Shown: piece after piece, positions 11,107 through 22,322 of the stretch
How positions within the stretch are numbered: position 1 is the first letter of the stretch
How the letters are laid out: every line of letters begins with the position of its first letter
Assembly: GCA_018398815.1 (NCBI GenBank)
Contig: CM031615.1
Coordinates: forward strand, 49,488,882-49,552,881
Source: Conus ventricosus
Taxonomy: Eukaryota; Mollusca; Gastropoda; Neogastropoda; Conidae
Reading direction: 5' to 3'
DNA: 64,000 bases
The notes under the pieces: model-generated
Told to the model about the DNA's origin: nothing
The model's input: the letters and a program-made list of their open reading frames with translations, nothing else
The model's database searches: none
Position numbers and translations under genes: made by a program

Positions 11107-11432
11107 CCGGGGGTGCACCCCGATAGATCCCCGCACCGATAGATCCCTAACCCTATCCCTTTGCGGGGATCTACCGATGCGGGGATCTATCGGTGCGGGG
11201 ATCTATCGGTTCGGTGCAGGGATCTATCGGTGCGGGGATCTATCGGGATGACCCCTTTGCCGGCGCGGGTGCACCCCGATAGATCCCCGCACCGATAGAT
11301 CCCTAACCCGAACCCTAACCCTATCCCTTTGCGGGGATCTACCGATGCGGGGATCTATCGGTGCGGGGATCTATCGGTTCGGTGCAGGGATCTATCGGTG
11401 CGGGGATCTATCGGGATGACCCCGCCGGCGCC
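11107..11432. repeat. Two-unit hairpin repeat with telomere-like CCCTAA motifs
   Basis: Two tandem copies (period about 157-168 bp). Each begins with CCCCGATAGATCC and ends with its reverse complement. In unit 1 a 29-nt arm (about 11119-11147) is a perfect inverted repeat of 11219-11247. The loop contains CCCTAACCCTATCCC in unit 1 and CCCTAACCCGAACCCTAACC in unit 2, plus further direct copies of GGGGATCTATCGGT. No coding sequence. Confidence 0.85.
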
Positions 11433-13888
11433 ACTTGATCCTGATTTTGTGCACTAGGCATAGCAGTTCCCGATTTTAGATGACGAGCCGTATATTGAAA
11501 CAGCTTGCCACAGGGCGTGATTAACTTCAGTTTAAAACAAATGATTTTTAATAATTGCATCATTGGTCAAAAATGGGATTAGCGTTACGTACTTTCAGTT
11601 TTCTGGCGACTGCCACTATGCGTCTGCGTTCTAACTCCCAACCCTCCCTTTTTCCACTTCTTCTCAAGCACCCACACTCATAAGGTAGATCTTACTATGC
11701 AGACTGGTACATAGGATAAGAATAGAAAGTAGGAAAGAAAAGTGACCCATCCAAGGCCTTTCAGCAGCCTTCATCGGCTGATGGAAAAAAATGCAGAAAT
11801 ATTTTTTTCACTCATGGAAACATAGATATTGGTGGCACAGACAGTCCCAGGTCCCCAGTAACGGCATGTTCCAATCCCTGACGGTCTTTGGAAAGAAGTA
11901 ATTCTGCTGGTGTTTTGTGTGAAATTACAGGCAGCAGTAGTTGAGGCTTGAACAACTTGGACTTAAATATCTTCAAAACTATGTTGCTGCAGTGCTATTA
12001 AGGAAAAGGCTGGGCTGGGAATCCTGTCATGACACTTTTGTTACACAACATTTTTGTTACTTGTAACCACTTAAGAAAATGTATGTAGGCCTACTGTGAC
12101 TGGAACCCCACCCATCAGCCCCACCCCCCACTCTCTCTCCCTGGCCTGCTATCAGTAAATTATGATACTGTTGCAACTAGAAAGCTACTATGAACACTCA
12201 TAAAGACGCCAATGATGCTTGGAAAAAACAAAGTCCACATCAGTTTATTCACATGATCTTTATTTATTTTGGTTTGAGATGGGGGTAGGGGTGGGGTGAT
12301 GGGAGGCCTACTGGACTTTTTTTGCTGTTACTGTGTAACTTTTCAACACTTGTAGCCCGCCTTGGCTTAAGGCTGTGTCAGACCATTTGACATAGGCTAC
12401 ATCAAAATGTTGTTATGCTCTGCATAGTTATGCGTGGATTGTCTTCAGTTGTGACAAGCTCCTAGCATAACATTAGCAGTCTCCAAAATTCCTTGGAGTC
12501 GGAGTTTGGCTGCCCATTGGCAGGGTAATCAAAAACGGTCACACAGGTAATGTTCTCATCCGTAGCTGATGCATTTGTACCATAGTGTTCAAGTACTTTG
12601 GCTGTTCGGATGGCCCCTGGAGTCTTTTAGCCAGGGGACGACAACAATAACAGCACTTGTAGCACTCATGTGCAGAACAGGCTGGCAGAAATGTCAAACT
12701 GTGTGGTGTGATTAGTGGAACCCTTGGTGATCTGTAGCCTTCATAGCTTAAGTCATGCATTTGCCGAAGAATATTTCTACCCCAATTTCCTTCATCTGTT
12801 TAGTTTCCTTGACGCTTGTGGTGCCAGCTGTACTGAATGTGGGCAAATTTCAGCACTAGCTTGTAAGACTTTTCATCTCTTTTAATGCTTGTAACGTCAT
12901 CCATTCCAGAACAGTTCTGCCTGTTACTAGTTAGAGCTTTCTTTCTTTCTTTTTTTCTTTTTTCTTTTTCTTTTTTTAAAAATGATAAACAACAGTGCTC
13001 TATCTTAAGTCTACTACTATATCTTTTCCTTTCATTCTACTGTTTAAAGCAAACAGCCTTCTGACAGTATCTTCCCCTGTATTAGTGTATACTGTGACAT
13101 TGGTCCTGAGTCTTTTTGCCACATTGTTGCTGCGTCAGCACAGAAAGGACAAATAGAAAAGGAGAGAGAGAGAGAGACTAGAGAGAGAAAGGAAGAGTTA
13201 GATCACTTCATTGTGACTTGACATTGAACCAATGATGAGAAGAATTAATTTGCATTATACGATATTTGATAAAATAATAAGAACTGGGTAAACTTGCATA
13301 TGATAGACCACCTCCCTGGGTTCCTTGCCCAAGGTCTCCTGCAGATACTCTCATTTTCTTGACTTCTGCCCAACAAGAGCTACACTATCAATATGAAGAT
13401 AAACACACACATACACAAACGCACATATGCATGCATGCATGTACATGCTTGGACACCTACTGCATGTTAAAGGTGCTGCAAATGAAGTAACCAGAAATAC
13501 TATCCTTTTTTTTCTGTGACGATTGTTCTATAATCTATTTGACAAACAAACAAACAAAAAAGCGGAATCATGATTCCAGAGAAATATTGTGAAGAAAGAT
13601 CATCAATTACTTGTTTCTTGGCTGATATGAGCAAGACATGTTGTTGAAATAGCCTAGCTTGCCATGGAGGCCATTTCGTTAATGTAGGCTTTTTCTATCC
13701 AGAATATGAAATATTATGGATGTGTTTGTGTATGCCTGGACACATTTAGCTCGGATTTGTATATATCTGTGTTGTGTGTCTTCTGTAGTGTTGGTGTCTA
13801 CAGTTGCCTGCAACTGTGTTTGACTGCTATAATATTAAAGATATGACGAATGTATAGTATCGTTGCTTATTGTCATATGATTTTGCAG
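11433..13888. other. Intergenic or 5' intronic DNA upstream of the zinc-finger gene
   Basis: No gene recognised. Simple repeats only: a T/C-rich tract at 12940-12985, a GA tract at 13160-13195, and a CA-rich patch at 13404-13440. No convincing promoter or CpG-rich first exon was found, so the transcription start of the zinc-finger gene may lie here or further upstream. Confidence 0.5.
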
Positions 13889-14117
13889 ATATGTTACATG
13901 AGTCAAGCAAGGCATAACTTATCTTTGGATAGAATGTGACTGACACCGCCACAGAAACCATGGAAGGTGTGACGGAGAGTCATGATGGCATGGACACTGA
14001 TGCGAAGGACCTGTGTTCTGTCCAACTGGAGAGAGAAGTTTTGGATCGGTGGCTCCGGATCAAAGAGTCGGAGGGACTCCATTCTGACTCTGACACTGCT
14101 CTTCTGCTGTTGAAGTG
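13889..14117 (+). CDS. C2H2 zinc-finger protein, first coding exon (CDS from 13960)
   Basis: First recognisable coding exon of the main host gene, a multi-finger C2H2 protein presumably acting in the nucleus as a DNA-binding regulator. A strong acceptor (TTTTGCAG/AT) ends at 13888, so an upstream untranslated exon is likely. Translation is assigned to ATG 13960-13962, with the good context ACCATGG. An upstream ATG at 13934 is followed at once by a stop. The exon encodes an acidic N-terminus with LEREVLDRWLRIKESEG and ends AAGTG/GTAAGT at 14117 in phase 2, matching exon 2. The motif is not a finger. It resembles the short helical region ahead of fingers in other invertebrate C2H2 proteins (inference). 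Confidence 0.8.
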
Positions 14118-14639
14118 GTAAGTTAATCAAAGAATGAAACGGTGAGAAATAACCAGATGTTTTTAACAATCACTAAAGTAATCAACGTAACCCCACACTC
14201 ACTGATTAACTGTACACTGGTAATAGGTTGGGTTTTTTTTATGTTCACATAGTCTGAGTTGTCTGACAAAATCCTTCTGGATAGGTGCCAACTCTGCTGA
14301 ATTTTTCTGGCATTTCTTTATATTGAAAATAATACCCCAACTAAGCTGGATTTGAGGAATAATCCAGAATTTCAGAATTTGAAAAAAAACCAAGAGTGGT
14401 TTGGAAAGTAGGGCTTATGAAATATTGCAGAATAAAGCCCAACTGATATTATTTGAACGTTGGCAGTTATATGAAGTGGAAAGTGCAAACGCCACATTCA
14501 CCGGCTGCAGCAGTAGGGGGTTAGAAATACCCAGAGTTCACCCCACCCTACCCCCTTCATCCCCTGATTCCTGAATTGTGACTCGAGAAGGTCGGCAGCT
14601 ATGCATTTGCGAGTACAGTTTTCATTCAGACACCATTCA

Positions 14640-14895
14640 CAAGCAAACACTTTTTTCTTTTGCTTTCTCAACTCAACTCAGGGCATTACTCTCATGCTGC
14701 TTGCAGCCCCAGCCCATGCGTCAGTAGTCCACAGGCAACAGTCAGAAGCAAGTCTCCTCGAGGCAACCCACCAGAAGAGACACTGCACGGTTGCCAGGTT
14801 TCTTTCGTGGTGTTTTGATCCAACCTATTCAGGGCAGCACCTGCTAAGGCTGCGGCTTAGTTAACTAATTGCTTAGTTAGGCAGTTAGAGAAAGA
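14640..14895 (-). repeat. Decayed S2 SINE fragment
   Basis: Matches the second half of the S2 SINE on the minus strand (GGCAACCCACC, GAGACACTGCAC, CACCTGCTAAG) at clearly lower identity than the other three copies. An old insertion. Confidence 0.7.
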
Positions 14896-15267
14896 GCTGG
14901 TCAGAGAACGTGACAGAATGGACAAACCTCTGGCTGCCAGAACTCTTGTGAGAAGCGGAGGACAGACCGCGATGAAGAAGATCGGTAGAGTTGTCCTCAT
15001 GTCCCCTCAACGACCGTTTAGATTGCGAGAATGAGATGAGATGAGTTAATTGAAGAACGAATAAGAGTGAGTGTCCCCACCTGCAGGTTGCTACTCATCC
15101 TTTCATGGACAGTCCCCAGGAACTTGCCCACAATGACTCTGATACAAACCAGCCAAGAAAATTTGAGTAAGAAAAATGAAAACGAACAACCATGCTCTGA
15201 TGAATATTCTGATTTTTTTTTTGTAACTGTGAATACATTCTATCTAAAGGCATAGATTTGAATTTGA

Positions 15268-15316
15268 TCTATCTGTCCGTCTGTCTGTCTGTCCATCTGT
15301 CTGTCTGTCTGTCTCT
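15268..15316. repeat. TCTG tetranucleotide microsatellite
   Basis: Imperfect (TCTG)n tract directly before the 5' target duplication of the RNase H LINE copy R1. Confidence 0.85.
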
Positions 15317-15330
15317 CTGATGCTTTACAC

Positions 15331-16454
15331 CGTGGACCTTTTTCACACCAGAGATTCGTTTCGATCTTGCAGCTTTTCGCAAAGAGTCTACCAGCTCTCT
15401 GGCGTACAAGGCATTGTATGCTGACCTCTGTTCGAAATTCCCATCCTATCAAAAAGTTTTCACTGACGGTTCCAAGTCTGAGGATGGAGTGGCCTGTGCA
15501 GCCTACTGCCCTGGGGCTCCTTCTCAGATACTGTTGGAACATATACATTCAGATGCTTCTGTCTATTCTGCTGAACTTACTGCTCTGGTTCTGGCTTTGA
15601 AGATAATCTCACATTCTTCAAAGAGGGATTTTCTGGTTCTGTCGGATTCGCTGTCAGCTTTGGAAGCCATAGCTGGCCGCAACCTTCAGCATCCAGAACT
15701 TTTGCATTTCTTTGAACTTTTTAGCAAGTTGAAAGCGGACGGTTACAACATTACTCTTGCTTGGGTTCTTGGTCATGTTGGCATCGGCGGGAATGAAATG
15801 GTTGATCGTTTAGCCAAGAACGCCACAAGAGAGAAACTGTCCAACATTTATATCCCCTGCTCAGATGTGAAACCCAAAATTAACGATTATGTGAGAGACC
15901 TCTGGCAGGAGGATTGGAACACACAGACGAGTAACAAACTCTTTCAGATCCGTCCAAACCTTAAGGACTTCCTCCCATCTATGTCGGGAGGTCGTAAAGA
16001 GGAAACGGTTCTGTGCCGGCTGCACACCGGCCATTCGTATTTTACCCATTCTTACCTTTTAAAGAATGAAGAAGCTCCGTGGTGCATTCCATGTCATGCG
16101 CCACTCACAATGAAACATGTTCTTTTAGAGTGTTGGGACTTGCATGATGTGAGACACAAACATTTTACAGCAGAGTCCATGAAGATCCTGTTCAGGGATG
16201 TCCCGCCTGATGTGATCCTTGAGTTTTTGAGAGAGATTAACATTTTTCATCTGATTTAAGATTTTACGGAAGAAAGATTTTTAACGAAGTTTCTGGTGCG
16301 TTTCTAGACGATGTCTTTTACTGAGATGTGTGAAAGTTTTTTTTTTTTTTTTTTTTTTTTTTCAAATGACTGGTGAGTTGATTTTAACGTGGTGACAGCC
16401 CTGATGTGGCCCTTTGCGGTCGGCTGGGCTATAAGCAACATTATCTTATCTTAT
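15331..16454 (+). mobile_element. RNase H half-LINE, copy R1
   Basis: 1,124-bp insertion flanked by 14-bp direct repeats CTGATGCTTTACAC (15317-15330 and 16455-16468). It contains only the C-terminal RNase H part of a LINE pol, a poly-T stretch (about 16338-16362) and a TTATC-repeat 3' tail. Copies R2 (49749-50288) and R3 (56575-57694) belong to the same family. It sits in intron 1 in the sense direction. Confidence 0.92.
15339..16259 (+). CDS. LINE pol C-terminus: RNase H domain plus Cys-rich tail
   Basis: Open frame of about 306 codons with no stop, starting inside the element with no good ATG. It looks like the C-terminal end of a truncated pol frame rather than a stand-alone gene. RNase H signature residues are in order: Asp in VFTDGSKSEDG, Glu in SAELTALVLAL, Asp in LSDSLSALEAI, then LGHVGIGGNEMVDRLAK with the last Asp. 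The tail has a C-x2-C-x7-H-x4-C arrangement (CIPCHAPLTMKHVLLEC), typical of I/Nimbus-type LINEs. The complete set of catalytic residues suggests recent insertion. Translation is not demonstrated. Confidence 0.85.
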   Translation, partial: FFTPEIRFDLAAFRKESTSSLAYKALYADLCSKFPSYQKVFTDGSKSEDGVACAAYCPGAPSQILLEHIHSDASVYSAELTALVLALKIISHSSKRDFLVLSDSLSALEAIAGRNLQHPELLHFFELFSKLKADGYNITLAWVLGHVGIGGNEMVDRLAKNATREKLSNIYIPCSDVKPKINDYVRDLWQEDWNTQTSNKLFQIRPNLKDFLPSMSGGRKEETVLCRLHTGHSYFTHSYLLKNEEAPWCIPCHAPLTMKHVLLECWDLHDVRHKHFTAESMKILFRDVPPDVILEFLREINIFHLI

Positions 16455-16490
16455 CTGATGCTTTACACACTTTAATTTCTGTATTAACAG

Positions 16491-18028
16491 CTACGAGAAT
16501 CACCATCGCAGCCAGTGGTATGTCCAGTGTGTCTACTGCCAGACATTTATGTCAGTAACCCTGGCATGTGGGCGATCCTGTGACAGCACTGCCACTATTT
16601 CTGCCAGCAAAGTTGGGCCTGTGACGGACGACAGCCATGGCAAAGTCACACAGGGCAAAGGTCACATTTCAGGCAGCAAGAACAACCAGTGTGATGATTC
16701 TAGCATCAGATGCCTGAGAGCTGATAACATCCATGTGAACGGTGAAACTGGACTGCGGACAGTTATTCACAGACGAGATAGTGTAGACATTCATTATGAT
16801 GAAGTTGGTGATAGAAGTGATGAGGACACAGATGTTGAATCACATTTGGAAGAGCTAGAATCGACTCAAGATCTTAACATTGTAAGCGTAAATTCCAGTG
16901 ATTCAGCAGTCAGAGCGAACAACGTTACAATCAGTACTGACGACGTTCTAGTGGAGAGTGAGAAACAGAATCGGCAGTTAAAGGGTGGGCAGATATGTCC
17001 GACAGTTGACTTATCTTGTCATTCCAAGATGGAACACAATGCACTTTCAGTGCATTATGAAGTGAAGACGAGTGATGAAAGGATTTGCTTTGAGTGCATT
17101 ACTTGCAGGAAATCCTTCCCATCTGAGAACAAGGTCAAGAACCATGTTCGCATTCACAGTGAGAGGCCATTCTGTGAATTTTGCCAAAAATATTTCAAGA
17201 CTCGCGCTTCCTTGTCAGTACACAGACATAAATTTCACACGGTTAACAAAGCATTTTGTAACAATCAGTCTGATGCTTCCCATACTCATGACGCTGACCT
17301 CAACAGTAAGAAGGAGCCCTGTGTAGAAGACCGTCCGTTCACCTGCACCAAGTGTGGCCTCTCTTTTAAAAAAATCCAACCATTTATCGGGTCACAAGAA
17401 ACAGGCTCACAGCCAGACAATACCAGCAGGTGGAAAGAAATCTCTTAGATGTAGAGTTTGCCACAGATCATTCAAATTCAACAGGAGCTTGATTTCACAC
17501 ATGAAATCTCACTCAAAAGGAACAGACAGTCATGAGCAGCAGGAGACATCCCAAGATGCATCACAGTGTGATCAAAGACTTCTTGATAGAGAGCAGACAG
17601 AACTCTCGCAAGACACAGGCTCTTCTACTGCCGACGAATCCCAGCAGGCAAAAATACAGTCACATTCAACCGAACATCCATTCCACTGCAATTGCTGTGG
17701 GAAAACGTTCAAGGTGAAGAAAAGTCTAGAGAACCACATGCAGAAAGAACACATGAAACTGTGGCCCAGAGCTCACAAGTGTGACAAGTGTGAGGAAGTC
17801 TTCAGGTTCAAGACCCAGCTGACCAAACACAGGAGAAGCCACAGGGATGAGCGACCCTTCAGCTGTGGGCAGTGTGCCGCCAAGTTCAAGTCGGCGGCCG
17901 CCTTATCCCTGCACAAGAGCTGGCATGAAGACATGCGCAGCTCGGTGTGCCATCTATGTGGTCAGAGCTGCATGGGGATGAAGCCACTGATGCGCCACAT
18001 GAAGATGAAGCATAACGTTGAACATATG
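16491..18028 (+). CDS. C2H2 zinc-finger protein, exon 2 (fingers 1-8, frameshifted)
   Basis: Large exon. The acceptor is at 16490, in phase with exon 1. It starts with a Cys-containing stretch (VQCVYCQTFMS) and an acidic Ser/Asp-rich linker of about 180 residues, then fingers: 1 (CITCRKSFPSENKVKNH, about 17097), 2 (CEFCQKYF, about 17174), 3 (CTKCGLSFKK, about 17345), 4 (CRVCHRSF), 5 (CNCCGKTF), 6 (CDKCEEVF), 7 (CGQCAAKF), 8 (CHLCGQSC). Finger 3 is split by a +1 shift at a run of seven A (17368-17374). Upstream of it the frame ends at a stop near 17448; downstream fingers 4-8 continue in the other frame. One A fewer gives a regular finger. The donor ATG/GTACGT at 18028 is phase 0, as exon 3 requires. 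Confidence 0.88.
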
Positions 18029-18340
18029 GTACGTATCACTCAGTGTATCCTGACAGTGCTTTAGTAAATGAAACCGCTGATGCGCTACCTTAAGATGAAG
18101 CATATTGTTGAACATATGGTACGTATCGCTCAGTGTATCCTGACAGTGCTTTAGTAAATGAAACCGCTGATGCGCTACCTTAAGATGAAGCATAACGTTG
18201 AACATATGGTATGTATCACTCAGTTTATCATGACAGTGCGTTAGTATATGAAACCTCTGATGGGTCGCATGAAGATGAAGCGTAACATATGGTACATATT
18301 GCTCAGTTTATCATGACAGTGCATTAGTATATGAAGCTGA
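18029..18340 (+). repeat. Tandem repeats of the exon 2 3' end and splice donor
   Basis: Three further copies of a roughly 91-bp unit follow the real exon end. Each contains a degraded version of the last finger codons (CTGATGCGCTACC, AAGATGAAGCAT, GAACATATG). Two keep GTACGT or GTATGT donors (near 18119 and 18209) and the last has GTACAT. The later copies are more diverged. Confidence 0.88.
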
Positions 18341-20439
18341 TGTAATTGCCCACTGGCTCTAATCTTTAAATGTTTAAACAGAACAATTAACCGGCCACTT
18401 AGTTGAGTGTAGATCTTGGCTTATGTTGAGTAGATTCTGGACACTTATTTTTGTTTCCAGCGAAAGTAAGAGTGGCAGTGGACTGATTGAATTTCTCTCC
18501 AAGTCCACTACTCTCCAGGTACCTTTTTTAAAGAAAGATATTGTAAATTATGCAAAAAAATGTCAATGTTTATTGCGCTGGAAAGATTTCATATTCAGTG
18601 GAGAGATTTACTTCACAGATGGTTATTAATCGTAAATGATAACATCACAGTGTACATGTACACAGACAGTTCAGTAACAAAGTTTTAACAATCTAGTGTA
18701 ACGGATCCTGACTTTTGTTTGATCTGTAATCAAACCATTGGGCTGCAACAAATTTAGTGTGTGTGTGTGGTCTTGATTTATTTTGTTTTTTTTGTCACAA
18801 ACCTGTCTGCCAGGTTTTGGTAAGATCAGCTTAGGGTTTGTTTTGTTGTTGTTGTTGTGTGTGTAATCTTGCTGATACTGATGGGTATATGAAAATGTAA
18901 TCTCCATGTGCACAGGTTTTAAAAGAAAATAGTTCTAACTTTCCTTTTCAGAGATTTCTGTGATCATACTATTTCCTCCTACCCCCACCCCACCCCATAA
19001 CGTAATGCGGTGGTCCATGATCAGGGATAGTCGACAAGTGGTAAACTCCTCATAAGTTTTGCTTGTTGAGTTTGATTTGGTGCAGAAGTGTTGTTCTTGT
19101 TGAAAGGTAGAATCAGACTTAAAAGAAATCAGTCATACTTCTTGATAAGTGGAAATGGAAAAAAAAAATTTTTTTTAATAGGAATTTTGCTTGTTGATAG
19201 TAAGGTTAAAATAGATGATTTAAATGATAAACAGGCTTGTTGATGGTGGAGACATGAAGTAACTTTATCTGTTGACAAGTGGAATAAAACATATTTGAAA
19301 CACTTTGAGCTCTAGACAGTTTGAGAGAATTATATTTAAAGAAGCTGACAAAGAAAAACAAATATAGTATAAGCACTCAAACGTGTTTTAAGGAGTTTGA
19401 TTTTTTTTGGTCAGGAAATCAACATTTTAATGTTGTTGTTTTTTCTGTTTGACAAATGCAGGAACAGACATTTGAAGGAGATTTGCCAGGTTGCAAATAA
19501 TGAAACAAATATTTTCAACAATTTGTGCCTCGATAAACGGAAACAAAAACGTTTAAAATAAAGTGTGGCTTGTTGATACTGATAGTATTCTTTTCCATGG
19601 AAGTTGAAAGAAAAAGAATTGTTCTTGTTGATTTGTGGGGTGAAAAAGCCCAGGTTTGTGACCATTTGCCACAAAGTGAGGAAACAGAAATTAACCTTTG
19701 TTGGTTGTGCATAAGACTTCAGCAAATATGCTTTGATTATGTAATAGCCAAATATAGCATATTGTATTCTACAGACATCTCCATATGGAAAAGAAAATGA
19801 ATGTGCAGACTGTTACATATGGGTAACATATGGAATTGACCAGTTAGGTTTTTTTCTTTTTTTTTTCTCTTTTTTTTTCTTTTTTTTTCCATTTTTTATG
19901 TTCCTTGTTTTGTTTTCTATTATTTTTGGTTTGTTTTTTTGTTTGATTTCTCCAGGAGCGAAATTCATAAGAGGAAATGAAATGGTTTTAAACTATGGAG
20001 GCAATAGTAAGTAACAGTTGAAAAAGTTATTCCCCATTTATGTTCTTGTGTTCATTTGTTTGCTTTTTCTTGCTAGGATAATGCAATTGCCGAGAAATTA
20101 TCACAGAAATATATTTATCAATTAAAAAAACTGTGAGTTCACCGGAAAAAAGAATTATTCCCAAAGAAATGAAGGTTGTAACTTGTATACTATCATTTTG
20201 AAAAACAAATGTGAGGTGTAAGGTGGCATAGTGCTCAGGGAGTGCTGAGAGAGAGGTGGCAGACCTCTCTCAAAGGGCATTGGTGTAGGAGGTCGCTTCA
20301 TGCAGCACAGCCACCATTCCAGCCACTACAAGTGGCGGTGAGTCTAGACTGTGTCACCAGGGACAGATGCTAGAGATGTAGAGTGGTTGCTGATGGAGCA
20401 CTGCCTGATTGTGATAACTGACCCTGTGGCCTGGCAAAC
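18341..20439 (+). other. Intron 2, proximal part
   Basis: No conserved exon in phase. Repeated decayed copies of a CTTGTTGACAGGTGGAAA-like motif lie at 19031-19290 and near 19566 and 19623 (see findings). There are T-rich tracts at 19850-19935 and a cryptic 51-nt exon-like segment (19956-20006) with good splice sites. That segment does not fit the reading frame. Confidence 0.55.
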
Positions 20440-20888
20440 CTTCTTTTTTCCCTTCTTCTGCGTACGCAGGCTGATACTCCTGCAGACATCCCCTGTATAG
20501 ACAGGCAAGGATTAATCCATCTACCCAACAAAGGGAGTGGAGTTTTGTTGTGTGTACGACCGGTTTTTTATCCACTTTTAAGGCAGCCATATCCAGTTTT
20601 GGGGAAGGTGCATGCTATGTGTAACGTGTTGTCCATACCAACGGCCAAACTGGCCTTCTCTTCCGAAAGTTGGTGATGGGATTTTACGTGTGTGCAAGAT
20701 GTTATGCGTACACACTGAACCTCGGTTTATAGTCTCATTTGAAGGACTGAATGGGAAATGGAGTTAGAACCAATGTTAACTCCAGGGAAAAATCCCCCTG
20801 CACCGAAACGACCTGGCGGAGATTTGAACCTGCAAACCCAAGATTACGAGTCTGGCGCTCTACCACTGAGCTATTCCAGCCCCCGCCT
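20440..20888 (-). mobile_element. tRNA-derived SINE S1 (copy c)
   Basis: Minus-strand S1 element. The head (reverse of GCTCTACCACTGAGCTATTC) is near 20888, the body is in the middle, and the GAA-type tail (seen as CTTCTTC) is near 20440-20460. Lies in intron 2. Confidence 0.88.
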
Positions 20889-22322
20889 GGCAAATCGTAT
20901 TTTGGGGGTTGGTGTGATGGGCGCCCCTCTCAGGTTTGGCTGAAAAATTGCCCTCTTGGTGGTAGTCGGCGAGGAGCATTGAAGGGATTCATGCAGCACT
21001 CCAGCTACATCCATCCTGCTCCCTCTGTGAGACAGCCTCAGGCAGCGTAAGACTATCGCTACCAGAGCGTGAAGAAGGCCATCTGGTAGCCCAGGCTTTT
21101 TAGGGGAAAACAGATGCAGAGTATTGATGACAACAGTGGGCTGACTACCACCACAGGGTCACACACTTAACCAGAATAACCAAGTGCTGGACATCAGATC
21201 AGCAGGAAGAAGGAAGAGGACCTGGAGCTTCAGTCTGGGATGAAAATCAAGAAAGATAGGACAACCCCCATCCAGAACCAAGCCCAAGACTCTTGCCAAC
21301 CACCAGATCTCCTACCACCAAAACTACAGACTTTGATCTGCGACACCGTATCCTTAACAGCCTCGGGCCAATAGGACATTAAACTCACCTATTCAGTAAT
21401 GGATTTTATATTACGAGCTTTTTTTTTCTACAAAAGAAAAAAAAGAAAGAAGTTTGGGGGTCAGTGAGAGGAAGCAGGACCAGTCAGGTTATGATAAACT
21501 GCCAGTTTTTTTTTGGTTTTTTTTTTCATTATTTGCCTGTGTAATGTAATGCAGGCATCTTAAAGGCGTGTGGTTTATTACGAGCCAAGTAAGGGAGGCT
21601 TGCATCAGGGATGAGGAAATTCCTAGAATACAAATTTTACCTGTCCTAGAATACAAATTTTACCTGTAGATTGCATTGGAAAACAACAGACTGACCTCAT
21701 TGTCATGTGTCATTTTAAACATTCTTTTTACTGACAGTGTGAAATGGAATTTAGAATTCTTGTTATGAGATATGATGAAGACATGGCAACAGAAGTTGTG
21801 TTGGAAATGGATTTGCATTCTTGTTAGGAGATACGATGGAGATGGCAACAGAAGTTTTGTTCGTTGGCAGAAGTATCTTATGGGGTTTTCCTTGTCTGGA
21901 GGTGGAACCAGCATTTTCCTTGTTGTTGATGGAGGAAGAATATTGAAATTAATCTTTTTACTTGTTGTCAGGTAGGTTAAAAAAAATGCTAAATTTAATT
22001 TGTGTGTCAGTAGTTTTGGGGGAGATTATTTAGGAATTTTGTTCGTTGATGTGTTGGAAAAGCATTTAAGATAGTTTACCTGTTAATGGAACATGTTAAA
22101 TGGAAGTTTGCTTGTTAATATTCGGAGGAGTGGGAGGCTGGAGAAGGAAGTGGTGGTGGAAGGGGGGGGGGGGGGGGGGGGTAGTTCAAGATGGGTAATG
22201 GTTTACAAGTTTTCTTTATTGGGAAGTGGGGAAAAATGAGTTATATTTTATGAGTGATTGTTGCTTGACATGACAGTGTGGAAAACATGAATTTTATGAA
22301 ACGAAGCCATGCTTGTTGACAG
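20889..22322 (+). other. Intron 2, distal part
   Basis: No gene recognised between the SINE and exon 3. Two tandem copies of CTAGAATACAAATTTTACCTG lie near 21630-21665, several decayed CTTGTT/GGTGGAA motif copies at 21750-22120, and a poly-G run at 22162-22182. The stretch ends at the acceptor GCTTGTTGACAG. Confidence 0.55.

Larger units (their letters stand above)
14118..16490 (+). other. Intron 1 of the zinc-finger gene
   Basis: GTAAGT donor and TTCTGTATTAACAG acceptor. Contains a decayed S2 SINE fragment, a TCTG microsatellite and an RNase H LINE (see separate entries). Nothing else recognised. Confidence 0.75.

Noticed and set aside
11107..11432. True telomere or chromosome end
   Set aside because: Only a few CCCTAA-type units inside a hairpin repeat, with ordinary sequence on both sides.
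12539..12760. Cys-rich minus-strand peptide
   Set aside because: Short frame without splice, homology or composition support.
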